A stretch of 64,000 nucleotides of DNA from Zygnema circumcarinatum (taxonomy: Eukaryota; Streptophyta; Zygnematophyceae; Zygnematales; Zygnemataceae): NCBI GenBank assembly GCA_037447605.1, contig CM074809.1, positions 1,269,285-1,333,284 on the forward strand. Reading direction: 5' to 3'. The notes under the pieces were generated by a model that saw nothing but the letters and a program-made list of their open reading frames with translations, did no database searches and was not told the origin of the DNA. Of the stretch, positions 13,970 to 23,874 are shown in pieces; within the stretch, counting starts at the first letter, position 1; each line of letters opens with the position of its first letter. Made by a program: the position numbers and the translations under genes.

Positions 13970-15181
13970 GTAGGAATGCAAAGTTGTCGGGTTCAGGATT
14001 TACTGCACGTAGCAGGTTGCATGCCACCTGAGTGACTGGAAATTGGAGACATGCTGAACAGTTAGACCCACCTGTGTAGTGCTTGAAGCGAATGAATTCT
14101 TAGTCCCCAACGAGTTTTCCAGCGTTGCCTCAAAACTTCTCTCCTTCATGACCACTGGCAGTGGGACTGCCAACGGAGAGGGCGCAAATGTGGTCAACTT
14201 TCATAACTGAAGGGGAGGTACTGCTTAGCCTAGGCTTGTTCGACGAGCCGCATGGGGATCTCAGTTGTCAAGCAACTTTTGTAAACTGCAACCTTCACAT
14301 GAAAAAATATCTTTTCTCTTTCAGAAAGAAGTTGTGCGAAATTATGCACCAGGCTAGTGGCCGTTTTTTTTAGTTCTTGGGGCCTAAGTGTCTTGCACCC
14401 CACATAAGGGACTTACTTATGTGGAGTGTTTCCTTTTCCAGCCAACAGGGCAGTCCCACTTAACAATCTGACTTCGTAGCCGGAGAAGATTGACGTAGTG
14501 GAGAAGTCTTTTCAATCTGTTGGTGACCTAACAGGCACGGTACATTTCTGGGGGCAATACCACATCCACAGTATATGGGCTGTCATGATGAGATCCGGCT
14601 TGGCGGGTTAGACATGTGTTTGACCTTGTCACAGTAAGCCAGCTAGATCTCTGCTGCCCATCACCTGCCTGTTGACACTATGGAGTGGAAGTTCTACTCA
14701 GCATGAGTTTGGAGCTTTTAAGCCATCTGCAAGTCGTTCCATGCCTCCTCTGCAACCCAGACGACCTTCTCCCAGATCTGTCTTTGGGTTATGCATATGG
14801 GGATGTGGCGTGTTCAGGTAGAGCATTGTACTCCAAAAAAGAACAAGAACATTAAAGAACAAGATGCTGCTGCAGAAGTTGTTTTTCCTGCATATAGAAA
14901 AAGACCCTCTTTGTACCTTCTAGTTTGAGCAGCATGTCCGGGCAAACACAAAGGAAACTCCTTTTTTTTCAGTTTATGGAGTACAGTGCGACTGCAATAC
15001 GATAATTTTAGATCGTTGGAAGCCGAAGGCGCTCAAATAAATCAATTATGCAAAGAACTCGTTTCCTAATGCTGTATAGTCCTGACATCCTCAAAGGCCA
15101 ACCTTTCCCACGTTGACTTCAAAAATCTAAGCATAAATTGATTATACGATAAAATCGAACTGCTTGCATCCAAAAATGTCG
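13970..15181. other. Long convergent spacer between bS6c and EMAPII-type genes
   Basis: About 1.2 kb with no open frame I can tie to a known protein. It presumably contains both 3' UTRs. The only structure I noticed is a perfect 9-bp inverted repeat with a 7-nt loop at 14400-14424. The plus-strand side could also hold an alternative last exon of bS6c near 14324-14373. Confidence 0.45.
14400..14424. repeat. 9-bp inverted repeat, 7-nt loop
   Basis: CCACATAAG and CTTATGTGG face each other around GGACTTA. Transcribed from either side it would fold as a stable hairpin. It lies 430 bp after the bS6c stop codon and 780 bp after the end of the opposing gene. Function is unknown. Confidence 0.5.
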
Positions 15182-17146
15182 TCATGAGATGTTTCCTCCC
15201 TTTAGCGACTTGCTCTTAACAACTCCGCCTGAAACTCGCATGGGCCGGTCCAGAAACCGAGCCACCCCCTCTTCTGAAGTGTTCAAGTGGGGCTGAACTG
15301 CTTCCCACACCTTCTTCTTTTGTAGCTGCCTCCATTCAACCCCACAAGAGACCTACTTAAAATACAATGCAGGCCTCCCTTCAATCGCTCTATATACACT
15401 TAGATGAAGCTCCAGCAAAACTTCATGTAAAAATCTCATCTCACGCTTTTCCACCAAACAGCCCCAAATGCAAGATTTGGGAACTAAACCAACGATTGCA
15501 ACTCGGCATATATCTGGGACAAAACAAAACTTGACAAGTTCTAGTGGCGGTAACTGAACCAGTCAACAGTTGTAGCCGTGAAGTTTTCCTCACCTGATTT
15601 GGCGCTGCAGGTGCTGCTTGTGTTCCTCCATCCTCCTCGCCTCCAAACCAGACCCTCTCCCCGGGCTGTGAGCCTTCTGGCGGTATGAGCAGCTCTACGT
15701 TTTCATGGGCCTTATCTGAAGCTGCAAGCAGCATTCCATTCGACTTCACTCCTCGCATGTTGCGTGGCTTCAAATTGGCCAACACAAGCACAGAGCGGTC
15801 CTGTTCACAGAGCAAAAGATCAGCCATACTTCAGAGACAAGTCAGCATCACTGAGAATAACAAAAGGTCACGCTAGAACATAAATGACGGCCTACAGGCG
15901 AGGTTGAAAAATATCCTAATTCTGGCAAACAGCTGTCACGTCTCTGTCCACTTTCATCACGTCCATTACTTTCATCAGAACTTTCCTGCATCTTAAAAAA
16001 AGAAAATTGCACGGTTTTCTCAAATTTTGTACCTTCCCTTCTCATAAGAAAGGATCGGGTCTAACCTGCATTTCTTCCTCTGCCACATACTTGACAAGCC
16101 CACTGCAGATGGTCCGTGGTCCGGTCTCCTCACCGATGTCCACTTCCTCCACATAAAGACTATCAGCCTCAGGGTGCTTCCATGCCTTCAAAATTTTACC
16201 GACACGAATGTCCAAACCTTCTACCACCTTCGGGTCTTCTGCAAAAGGCAACCAAACAAAACCCCCTAGATCTGAAGAAGTGATGCGTCGGCTACAGTCA
16301 AGAAGATGCAGGTAACCCCGCAAGAACAGAATGTTTGAATCGGTGTAAGGGTCAACCCGACTGCTATCATAGAATAGAATGCATGAACAATGATTTTGAC
16401 ACCTTGCCTCCTTTACAACCCTAGCACTTTCAAGTGTGGACATGTCTCGTAAGCGTACTTGAGATCGAGGAAAGCCCTCCACAAATCATATGAACTTAGC
16501 CTGAGTTGAATTTTGGTTTTCACATACGAAAACTGAGTAATGACATTAACCATGCATTGCCAAACCATGCATTGCCAATCCCTGCGCGAACCTCCATTTC
16601 TAACACAAACCTTTTCAGCAACCGAATAAGAGCAGAAATTAATCATTCTCTTCAACAGAATGTCTCCCAGAAACCAAATCACGTCTACATTCTTCCCTTC
16701 CATGAGAATTTTCGTGGTGCACAAAACTTAAAGAATAAACGCAATGAGTCTTCTAATCTGCACCATCAACGACGAACCTCTAAAAAGAAAGAAACCTATT
16801 TTTTCTAGTCTTAAAAGGGGCCCCTGCCGGCTCGCCCCCCACCTGGCTCCTTTGCAGCTTCTGGCACGGAACTGTCAGCTGTCGCCACAGAACCTCCCTC
16901 CTCAGCTGCTGCCACGCGTCCCCACTGGTAACGCCTTCTCAGATAAACGCCACGTGTCAGCTTCTCCTGCTCCCCCGTGGAACCCTGGGAAGATATCCCC
17001 CCGGCGGCCGGCCCCCCAAGGGGACAGCTATGGCGGCCACATGGAGCGGCTGCCACGTGGCGCACTGCCCGCGCAGAGGAGAGGGCTGCGCGGAGGGCGG
17101 GGGGGACTGCGGCTGCGCCACGTGGCAGGGCCTGAAGGGCGTTCAT
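15182..17146 (-). CDS. EMAPII/Trbp111-type tRNA-binding protein, probably organelle-targeted
   Basis: Exons 16843-17146, 16066-16238, 15594-15800 and 15182-15325 join in phase to 275 aa. Residues 1 to about 100 are Ala/Arg/Ser/Gly-rich with few acids and look like a transit peptide. An OB-fold tRNA-binding domain follows ([54 protein letters not shown]). It ends with the C-terminal EMAPII extension, marked by [14 protein letters not shown]. Such domains occur alone, fused to Met- or Tyr-tRNA synthetases, or in AIMP1/Arc1p, where they present tRNA to synthetases. No synthetase catalytic domain is present. I chose the ATG at 17146 because upstream in-frame sequence runs into promoter-like DNA. 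An ATG at 17293 would lengthen the N-terminus by 49 residues. Confidence 0.85.
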
Positions 17147-17511
17147 TCTGGTGCTGACACGTGGCCTGCCACGTGGAAGGGGCGGAGGCGGGGACGAGGA
17201 AAGGAGAGGGCGACACGTGGCGGCACTTGAAAGGCGATAAAAGTGTTGATCTACTTTACAGGGAGTCGGTCTTGAGAGTCCACTTTGATCCATAGATTTC
17301 GTCTCGACAGATCAACCATGAGGTTATCTGGTGAGTAGAGCTGGACCAAAGATGAAGATCTGGATCTACTCCCTCTCTACATCCGTTTTAGGGTTGTAAC
17401 CCTAAATTGCTGCATCCCTAAAGAGGGCCTTCGTTCTCCCTCACTGCTCAACCCTAACCCTAAAAAGGGGTCCTTGACTCCTCCCTGATTCCCTGGTGCG
17501 AGGAGTCCGCC
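17147..17511. promoter_or_regulatory. Compact divergent promoter with G-boxes and telo-boxes
   Basis: Only 365 bp separate the start codons of the EMAPII-type and YaaA-type genes. CACGTGG occurs near 17158, 17170 and 17214, with more copies inside the adjoining coding exon near 17053 and 17118. Telomere-like boxes lie at 17387-17405, as inverted TTTTAGGGTT and AACCCTAAA, and again at 17449-17465 (AACCCTAACCCTAAA). In land plants telo-boxes near transcription starts mark genes for translation machinery and growth. The same logic may apply here, but that is inference. Confidence 0.6.
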
Positions 17512-19722
17512 ATGCTTTTCGTCCTTTCTCCAGCCAAGGCGCTGGACATGGCCGAAGGGCATGTTCCCCCGGAGGGAGTTCCAGAGTTTGGAGAGAAAGC
17601 GCTTAAGATGGCGGAGCAGCTTGCCCAAATGTCAAAGGCTCAGCTGCAGGCGCTCCTCGAGGTTTCGGGGAATTTGGCGGATCTCAACTCCAACCGCTAC
17701 AAGAGCTTCAAGGAGCAGCCATGCAAGGTTCTGCACCGCCCTTGGAATGTTCATTTGGAGCTTTGGCTCCTTGATCCGAGTTCAAGAGTCGCGGATCTTG
17801 TGTTCCGGAAGGAGTTCTTCCAAGAGATTTTGAGGATCAGCTCACGCATTGCCTACTTGGAAATGGGTTATTAAGAAGACCGTATTTTCTTGCTTGTGGT
17901 AAGTGTGTGCATAGCAATGCGTTTAATGAGTTATTGGGTTTGTCGTGCAGCATCAGTTTTTGGTAGGGGGACCGGGCTAAAGAGCGTGCTGACGAGATAT
18001 ATCTGCATTAATTTTGTATGTTCTGTCCTTTCTGTGGAAATGCAGGCTGCTGCGCTTGCGTATAATGGAGACGCGTACATTGGATGGGCAGCTTCAACAA
18101 TGTCTGAGGTTAGTTACTGATTGGAGAGCGATGTGCAGTTCACTGAACCATTAGAACAGAAACACGGCCTTCTTCACTAGCATGCAAGAGTTGCAAGAGT
18201 TGCAAGAGTTGCAAGAGCTTGTAGACGACATCTCAGGCAATGCAGCGTTGAAGTCCTTGAAAGCGTCAAGGGGGGAGAATGTCGTTCCGCCTTTGGAATG
18301 GTAGTTCGAGGCCGCACGACTATCCTTGCAATGCTTCATCGCAATTAGTGACAGCTGGGCGCTAGAGATAGTGCACTTGCCTTGGAGGGAGTTCCTTGGT
18401 GTTAACTGGGAGGAGCAACTTGGTAGTGACTGAATCTACTTAATTGAGACATTCTTTTGGCCACAAGGTTATTGCTTTAGAGAGCGTAAACCATACATTT
18501 CTTTGCCTAAATTGTCGGAAACATGGATTGATCTGGCGTGTAGGAAGATCTCAGATGGGCCCAAAGGCATGTCCGCATCCTTTCCGGTCTTTACGGAGTT
18601 CTTCGGCCTCTTGATCCAATTCAAGCTTATCGGCTCAGCATGGGCACCAAGTTGAAAACGGAACAAGGAAAGAATCTCTACGAGTTCTGGGGGGACCAAA
18701 TTGCCCGGAGCCTTGGAAAAGTCTTGGAGGAGGAGAATGAAGCTGGCGAAGGAGACAGCTTTGTCCTGATAAATGTGGCATCTGTTGAATATTTCAAAGC
18801 GGTCACACCTTCAGCTTTACCTGTAAAAGTCAAAGTTATCGAGGTATGGTCACAAATTCTCTTCTAAGTTCCGGGTGTTCCCCGCAATGTCTAAAGCTGC
18901 TGGTTGTTGACATGTTAAAGGGAGGATTCTCACTGGAACAGATATCCTGGGAATTCTTCATGTATAGCAGGGTTTGACACGTATTAAATGCGTACAGTCT
19001 CGTCTCCCTGCTGTTTTTATGCTTGGTTACATTACATTACAGCTGAAGGCTGCACCCAGCGTGTGAAATTGCAGGTTGTTTTTTTGGAGGCCAATGGAAC
19101 GATGGTCAGTGTGCACTGCAAGAAGGCTCGAGGAATGTTTGTGCGCTTTGCAATCCTAAATCGGATATCAACTGTGGAAGCTTTGAAATCATTCACAGGC
19201 AATGATGGGGACTACTCCTTCCGACCAGCCCAAAGTTCTGACCTGAAGTTAGTTTTTGTACGAACGCCTGTAAAGCTGGAGAATGCTGCTACAAGTGCTC
19301 ATCAGAAGAAGGGAAAGACCTCAAAAGTGACTGCTGAGTCTCTTGTAGTTGTAGAAGACGGTAAAGGCTTCAAGGAAGAAGGGGAGGCTCCTTTAAAGAA
19401 CACAAGAAGCAAGGGAAAGTTAAGTGAGATGAAAGAGTTAGCCAATGAGATGGCAGCAGAAGAGATTCAAGGACTGGCAGACAGAGTGAAGAGAAGACAA
19501 GGGAGGGGCACAAACAAAGTTGGCATGGTTACAGAGGGTGGGGATGAAAATAAATCCGTCCATAAAGATCAAAGTCGCCCTGGTGGTGAAGATTCCAAAA
19601 AGGAGGATGGTAAGAGAGGTAAGGCTACGAGCAGGAAACCTGCAATTAGAGATTCTTCAATTTCCAAGAACGTTGTGGGTGAAGTTCAGAGGAAGAGCTC
19701 CCGAAAAAGGAAGTCAAGATGA
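17512..19722 (+). CDS. YaaA/DUF328 (UPF0246) family protein with lysine-rich C-terminal tail
   Basis: Exons 17512-17727, 18046-18108, 18544-18843 and 19075-19722 join in phase to 408 aa. Residues 1 to about 260 match bacterial YaaA along its full length: [13 protein letters not shown] at the start, [63 protein letters not shown] and a GNDGDYSF ending. E. coli YaaA lowers free iron and protects DNA during peroxide stress. The last 140 or so residues are an addition absent from bacteria: Lys/Arg/Glu/Ser-rich, low complexity, ending in basic clusters such as [10 protein letters not shown]. This suggests nuclear or nucleic-acid localisation. No transit peptide is evident, since the YaaA core starts at residue 1. 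Confidence 0.9.
18184..18219 (+). repeat. Four tandem copies of a 9-bp unit
   Basis: The unit GCAAGAGTT repeats four times, the last copy diverging, inside intron 2 of the YaaA-type gene. It is probably a simple slippage minisatellite. Confidence 0.7.
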
Positions 19723-20357
19723 CGGATGAGATAAATACGTGATGTACGGATGTGACGACCTTTTACCACATTGTATAGCAAAAAGAGGCTTGCGAATGAT
19801 TGGACATGACTGAGTACACCAGGTGCCCTTTAGAAAATATCGATTAAGCCGAAATAAAATAATACACAGCAATTCATGAATTTTGTTCTAAAAATAGAAC
19901 GGTAGAATAAAGCAGCCTCCCAAATAAAAACAATGTGAGGAACAGTCATACAGTCCTTCACCCTGAGTGATGTCGAAGGGCTGATGGCCTACAGACCACG
20001 AATGACCTTTGGTCGATTTTTCTGCATGTAGTGTTGAGGTGCATTGCCAGTGAACGGCTTTTTATGCCTGCAGGAGCCTTATCATGGAGGGCAGCAAAAG
20101 CAGACATTGAAGTACCAACCGTTCCAATTTCAATGACTCAACGTAGCGGTACATTAGGATACAGTGTCGCCTATGGCCATTTCAAAAAGTAAATTTCAAT
20201 GTTTGTAGGTTGACGTCCCTTCACTCAATGGGAAGGGGCCTTGTTCAAACTCTTCTCCTCATCACCCATTGATGGCAAGATGGTCGGCAGATGGAGACCA
20301 AAACCTGAAGGGGAAGCCTGTTGGTACAGAGATATCCAGCATTTTATCATTTGCATC
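19723..20357. other. Convergent spacer between YaaA-type and PRXIIF genes
   Basis: The 635 bp contain the two 3' UTRs. AATAAA-type strings near 19853 could serve polyadenylation of the left gene. No other gene is visible. Confidence 0.5.
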
Positions 20358-22542
20358 TCAGATCTGTTTCAGAAGGTGATCACCGCTTGAGACTTCAAAG
20401 TCGCCAGCAGACTTCTCCACATTGAGCGTCTTGATCTCACCGTTGTCCACAATGGCCGACCATCTGCAGAGCCATCACCAATGTGAGTAAAGCGCACATT
20501 AAACTCGGTGATTCCTTTGCTTGCTGGGTCTAGCATTGACTTCATCATAGAATTTGATCCACCACTACTTCCACTACAATGGTGTTGAAAGGACAACGGT
20601 GCTCCTGCTCACCTCTGGGAGCGATGTCCCAAAAGTGCCCCCGACAGGTCAAGGTCAAGGCCAAGCATCTTGTGGAATTTCCCGTCAAAGTCGCCATAAA
20701 AGTCAATCTGCGAAGAAGGTATGGCCAATCATCAGCACGTGTGAAGACCAATTTGCTTCAGAAAAAGGCACTTGCTAAGAAACCCCTCAGCAAAGGAGGA
20801 ATACTCGAAGAGAACCTAGAGAGATTAACTTGCATAGACCTAAAGGTAGTATTGGGTCTACGCTTCCAATGCCCGCGTGCGAATGACCAAATGAGAACTC
20901 GCAGCATCATCTAAACCTTTAGTTTGTTCCATTGAAAGTGGACTTTGACTAAGATACAAATATTGGAGTGTCCAAGTCAGAAAAAAATAACTTATGAACG
21001 TTCCACAGAGCTAGCACTGCAACAAGTGAAGAGTTGAAGCAGGCAAGTTGGCACAGAGCGAGGTTTACTCTGTAACCAACATGAGGGCTTTTTCATGTTC
21101 CGACAGAACTCGAGTGTTACCAAAATGCATATGTGCAGAACATGGTATCCAAATGGACAACAAGCAGAAGAGGCAACACGCTTGTTCTATGGCCTCCAAA
21201 AGGCAGAGGTCAGTGACAACCTTATCATCAGCATGAAGGCTTTTCCCCCATGCATTCATCACATAGGGATCGTTGACGGAAACGCAAACTATAGTGTCCA
21301 CTCCCTTCGCTTTCAAGGCATCTGCATTCCTCAAATAGCTCGGAACATGGGCATTCGTGCATACACCTGTGTAGGCACCCTGCCATAGTGCATGTCGCTG
21401 CAACTGTCAGTGCCAACTGCAGCTCAAACCCAATCAAGTGACTCCCCACACACACAGCCATCTCAGTATGGCCAGAAAGAATTTGTAAATATGAAAAACG
21501 TCCCCTCCACAACCAAACGTAGAGACCCTGTACAGCTAATAGGAATTACCTAGCGAAATGCACACACAGTGACGGACAACAATCTTTTGCAAGCTTCCAG
21601 CATTCATCTCGTCTTGAAGTTCGTCATTATTTTTTCCTCTCTCTTGGCATCAGCGAAGGTGCGGGGCTGACCGGCAGACCGAAGATGGCCACCTTCTTGC
21701 CCTGCAAACAAACAAAAAAATTGCACCAAATTGCAACTGCTTCAATTCCGCCATTAACTTACACAGGGTGTTTGGCTGCCACGCAACAAAACAAAACTGC
21801 TGCTGAGCATTAATTTGAATCTCAACACGACAGTTGAAGACGATTAATCAAGTTGCATTCAATGACATGAAGCCCGCTTATACCTGCAGTCTTCAGCTGC
21901 ATATTAAAAGCATGCTAAACTACGTCATGTTGTAATGAATCAACATCGCACCATGGAACGTTGCAGATGTCATTGTATGTGCAGAACATGAGCTGCGTGC
22001 CTCCAGCCTCCCAGTCTGATCCTGACCTTCAAGGCACTCCAGTCAGAGGCGCACCTTGAATAGTTCGCTTAATGAAGTCACCGTGAAGCCACCTTGGGCT
22101 CCCTCATCCCATGTACGTGCCTTCTGGAGGGACACGCTTGACTCTAAATCAATCGTGTTCGGTGTTGCAGCAAAGGATCGAACCTGGACCACCATCCACC
22201 TTCAAATCAAAGGCCTGCCAGAAGATCACACCTGCCTGACCCGTCGTTGCCAAGTAAAGGAAACCCCTATACTTCCGACAGATAAAGTATGCCTCACGGT
22301 AATGCCTTGGTCAAGTCTGCGTCAATGCATTCATTCCGTTTAACATAGTCTCATATTGGCTGGCTGATAGTGCTTGAGGTAAAAAAAAATTGGGGAAACG
22401 GTAGTCATATCGAGGAATATGAGAGCTCGGATCTCAAGCCAGTTAGCTCCGGCTTCTTGCAAACAGGTTCCAAAAAAGTCACCTGCACCACATGTGGCCG
22501 CAAAAGGGGGCTAAAAGCTGCCAAAGACTTGCGCAATGCCAT
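20358..22542 (-). CDS. PRXIIF: Mitochondrial type II peroxiredoxin, PRXIIF
   Basis: Six exons join in phase to 192 aa: 22483-22542, 22055-22183, 21672-21701, 21221-21379, 20613-20707 and 20358-20463. The enzyme reduces hydrogen and alkyl peroxides with thioredoxin or glutaredoxin. Residues 1 to about 26 form an amphipathic, Arg-bearing presequence (MALRKSLAAF onward, then VRSFAAT). The signature segments VSLQKARTWDEG, GKKVAIFGLPGAYTGVC, IVCVSVNDPYVMNAWG, DFYGDFDGKFHK and ALLGHRSQRWSA match plant PRXIIF rather than the cytosolic or plastid paralogues. The peroxidatic Cys is Cys80 and the resolving Cys is Cys105, 25 residues apart as in the family. Exon 3 is only 30 nt. The short first exon fits only through family comparison, so the start is slightly less certain than the core. 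Confidence 0.92.
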
Positions 22543-23874
22543 GGTGATCACCTCTGCATCATAGTCAGAACACAAAAAAGTGAGTGAAATAAATGAGCGC
22601 AAGACGTACAGTATTTGCGATTCCTGACTGTTCACCAACACGTTTCCAATTAAAACTGTCTTCATGAAGGTTTGATAAAAGCAGGATGAAGCGGCTCTAA
22701 CCTCCAAGCCCGCATAAAAATGCATGTTTCCTTGGATCGTCGAAGTCCTATAAGAAAACATCAGCACTCTGTGCGAACAAAGAACTTTAACCCTTGTAAA
22801 AATCATAATATTTGAGAACTCGGATCATGCCACTGTTTGCTCGTCGCTTCTTCTCCCTACCATCTCCACTCTCTCTCACTCCCACTCCTTCCCTGTATCT
22901 CTCTCCCTAGATCTCTCCCCATCTCCCATATCCTCTCCCCCACTCCACCTCTTTACCCCCAATCCAAGCCCAAGCCCAAGCCCAAGCCCAAGCCCCAGCC
23001 CCCCCCCCCCCCCCCAACCCCTCTAAGCGCCAGCTGGCGTACCTGCCACGCCTCAGCAACCAATCACGGTCCTCGCACGTGCGATGCCCTTCTCACAGCC
23101 CGCCACGTGTCGCCCGCTCAGCGCCTCCCCTCTCCAGAACTCGCTCTTTTCCACCTACAAAAGCAAGTTCTTGCAAGCAAGCTCCAATTACGGCACGCCA
23201 CGTTCACAGCATGTACCACGTGTCGCCTCCCCATTGGAAATTTTTTTTTCTCTAGGAAAAAAGCCCTCATGTGTCAACGCTCCACTGTCCTCTTCCGTTC
23301 AATTTTCCTGATTCGGAAGCATGGATCGCATGTCATCCGTACGCCAGAATCTATTAACCGCAGTAACCTACACGGCTGTACGGTACCTCGATCTGTCCGT
23401 CCGTCCGTCCGCCGTCCGTCCGTCGTTCGCTACCTCCAATGGCGACCGGTCCGTCCCCCCGTCCTTCCGTACGGATGACCGTACAAGGTTCGTACCGTTT
23501 CCGTACGACGTCCGTTTCTTGGACGGAGCGAAGGTTCGGAGGGGCCCATGCACCGCTTTGCACGCTCCATCTCTCCCACTCCCTCTCCCTCTCCCTCTCC
23601 CTCTCTCTCTCTCTCTCCCGCTCTCTTCTTCGAGCCTCCGCTGCCCTTGAGAGCGATGGATTTTCTCGAATAAGACATTGAATCGCGGTAAAATCTAAAG
23701 GGATTTAGTGATCAATGATTCCTGCAGGATTCGAGTTGTGTGGGAGAGGGACGGGGTTGTAGAGTGGGAGAGAAGGAGAGAGAAAGAGAGTGGGGATGAA
23801 GGTGTATGAGAGTAAGCTGGATCCAGAAAGGTGGTACGGATTTTTTCTGAGGAGAAGGATATGAATCGAAGTGG
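22543..23874. promoter_or_regulatory. Divergent promoter between PRXIIF and CCCH genes
   Basis: This 1.3-kb stretch is rich in CT tracts (22857-22960 and 23565-23630). CACGTGT/CACGTGC boxes occur near 23075, 23105 and 23217. A CCGT-repeat block (23397-23430) and several GTACGG/CGTAC strings (23339-23510) follow. The CT tract ending about 240 bp before the CCCH start codon could be a plant Y-patch. No TATA box stands out. Confidence 0.5.
22964..23015 (+). repeat. CCAAGC hexamer repeat followed by C homopolymer
   Basis: About five copies of a CCAAGC unit run into roughly 17 consecutive C. It is a simple sequence repeat in the PRXIIF/CCCH spacer. Confidence 0.8.

Noticed and set aside
17281-17293. 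Start of the EMAPII-type gene at 17293
   Set aside because: It would put promoter-like G-boxes in the coding region and adds residues unlike a transit peptide; ATG 17146 is preferred.
22170-22200. GGTTCGATCC string on the minus strand, resembling a tRNA T-loop
   Set aside because: The flanks do not pair as a T-stem and no acceptor or anticodon arm fits; the bases are the start of PRXIIF exon 2.
23354-23681. Overlapping open frames on both strands in the PRXIIF/CCCH spacer
   Set aside because: They arise from CCGT and CT repeats and lack domains or splice-consistent continuations.
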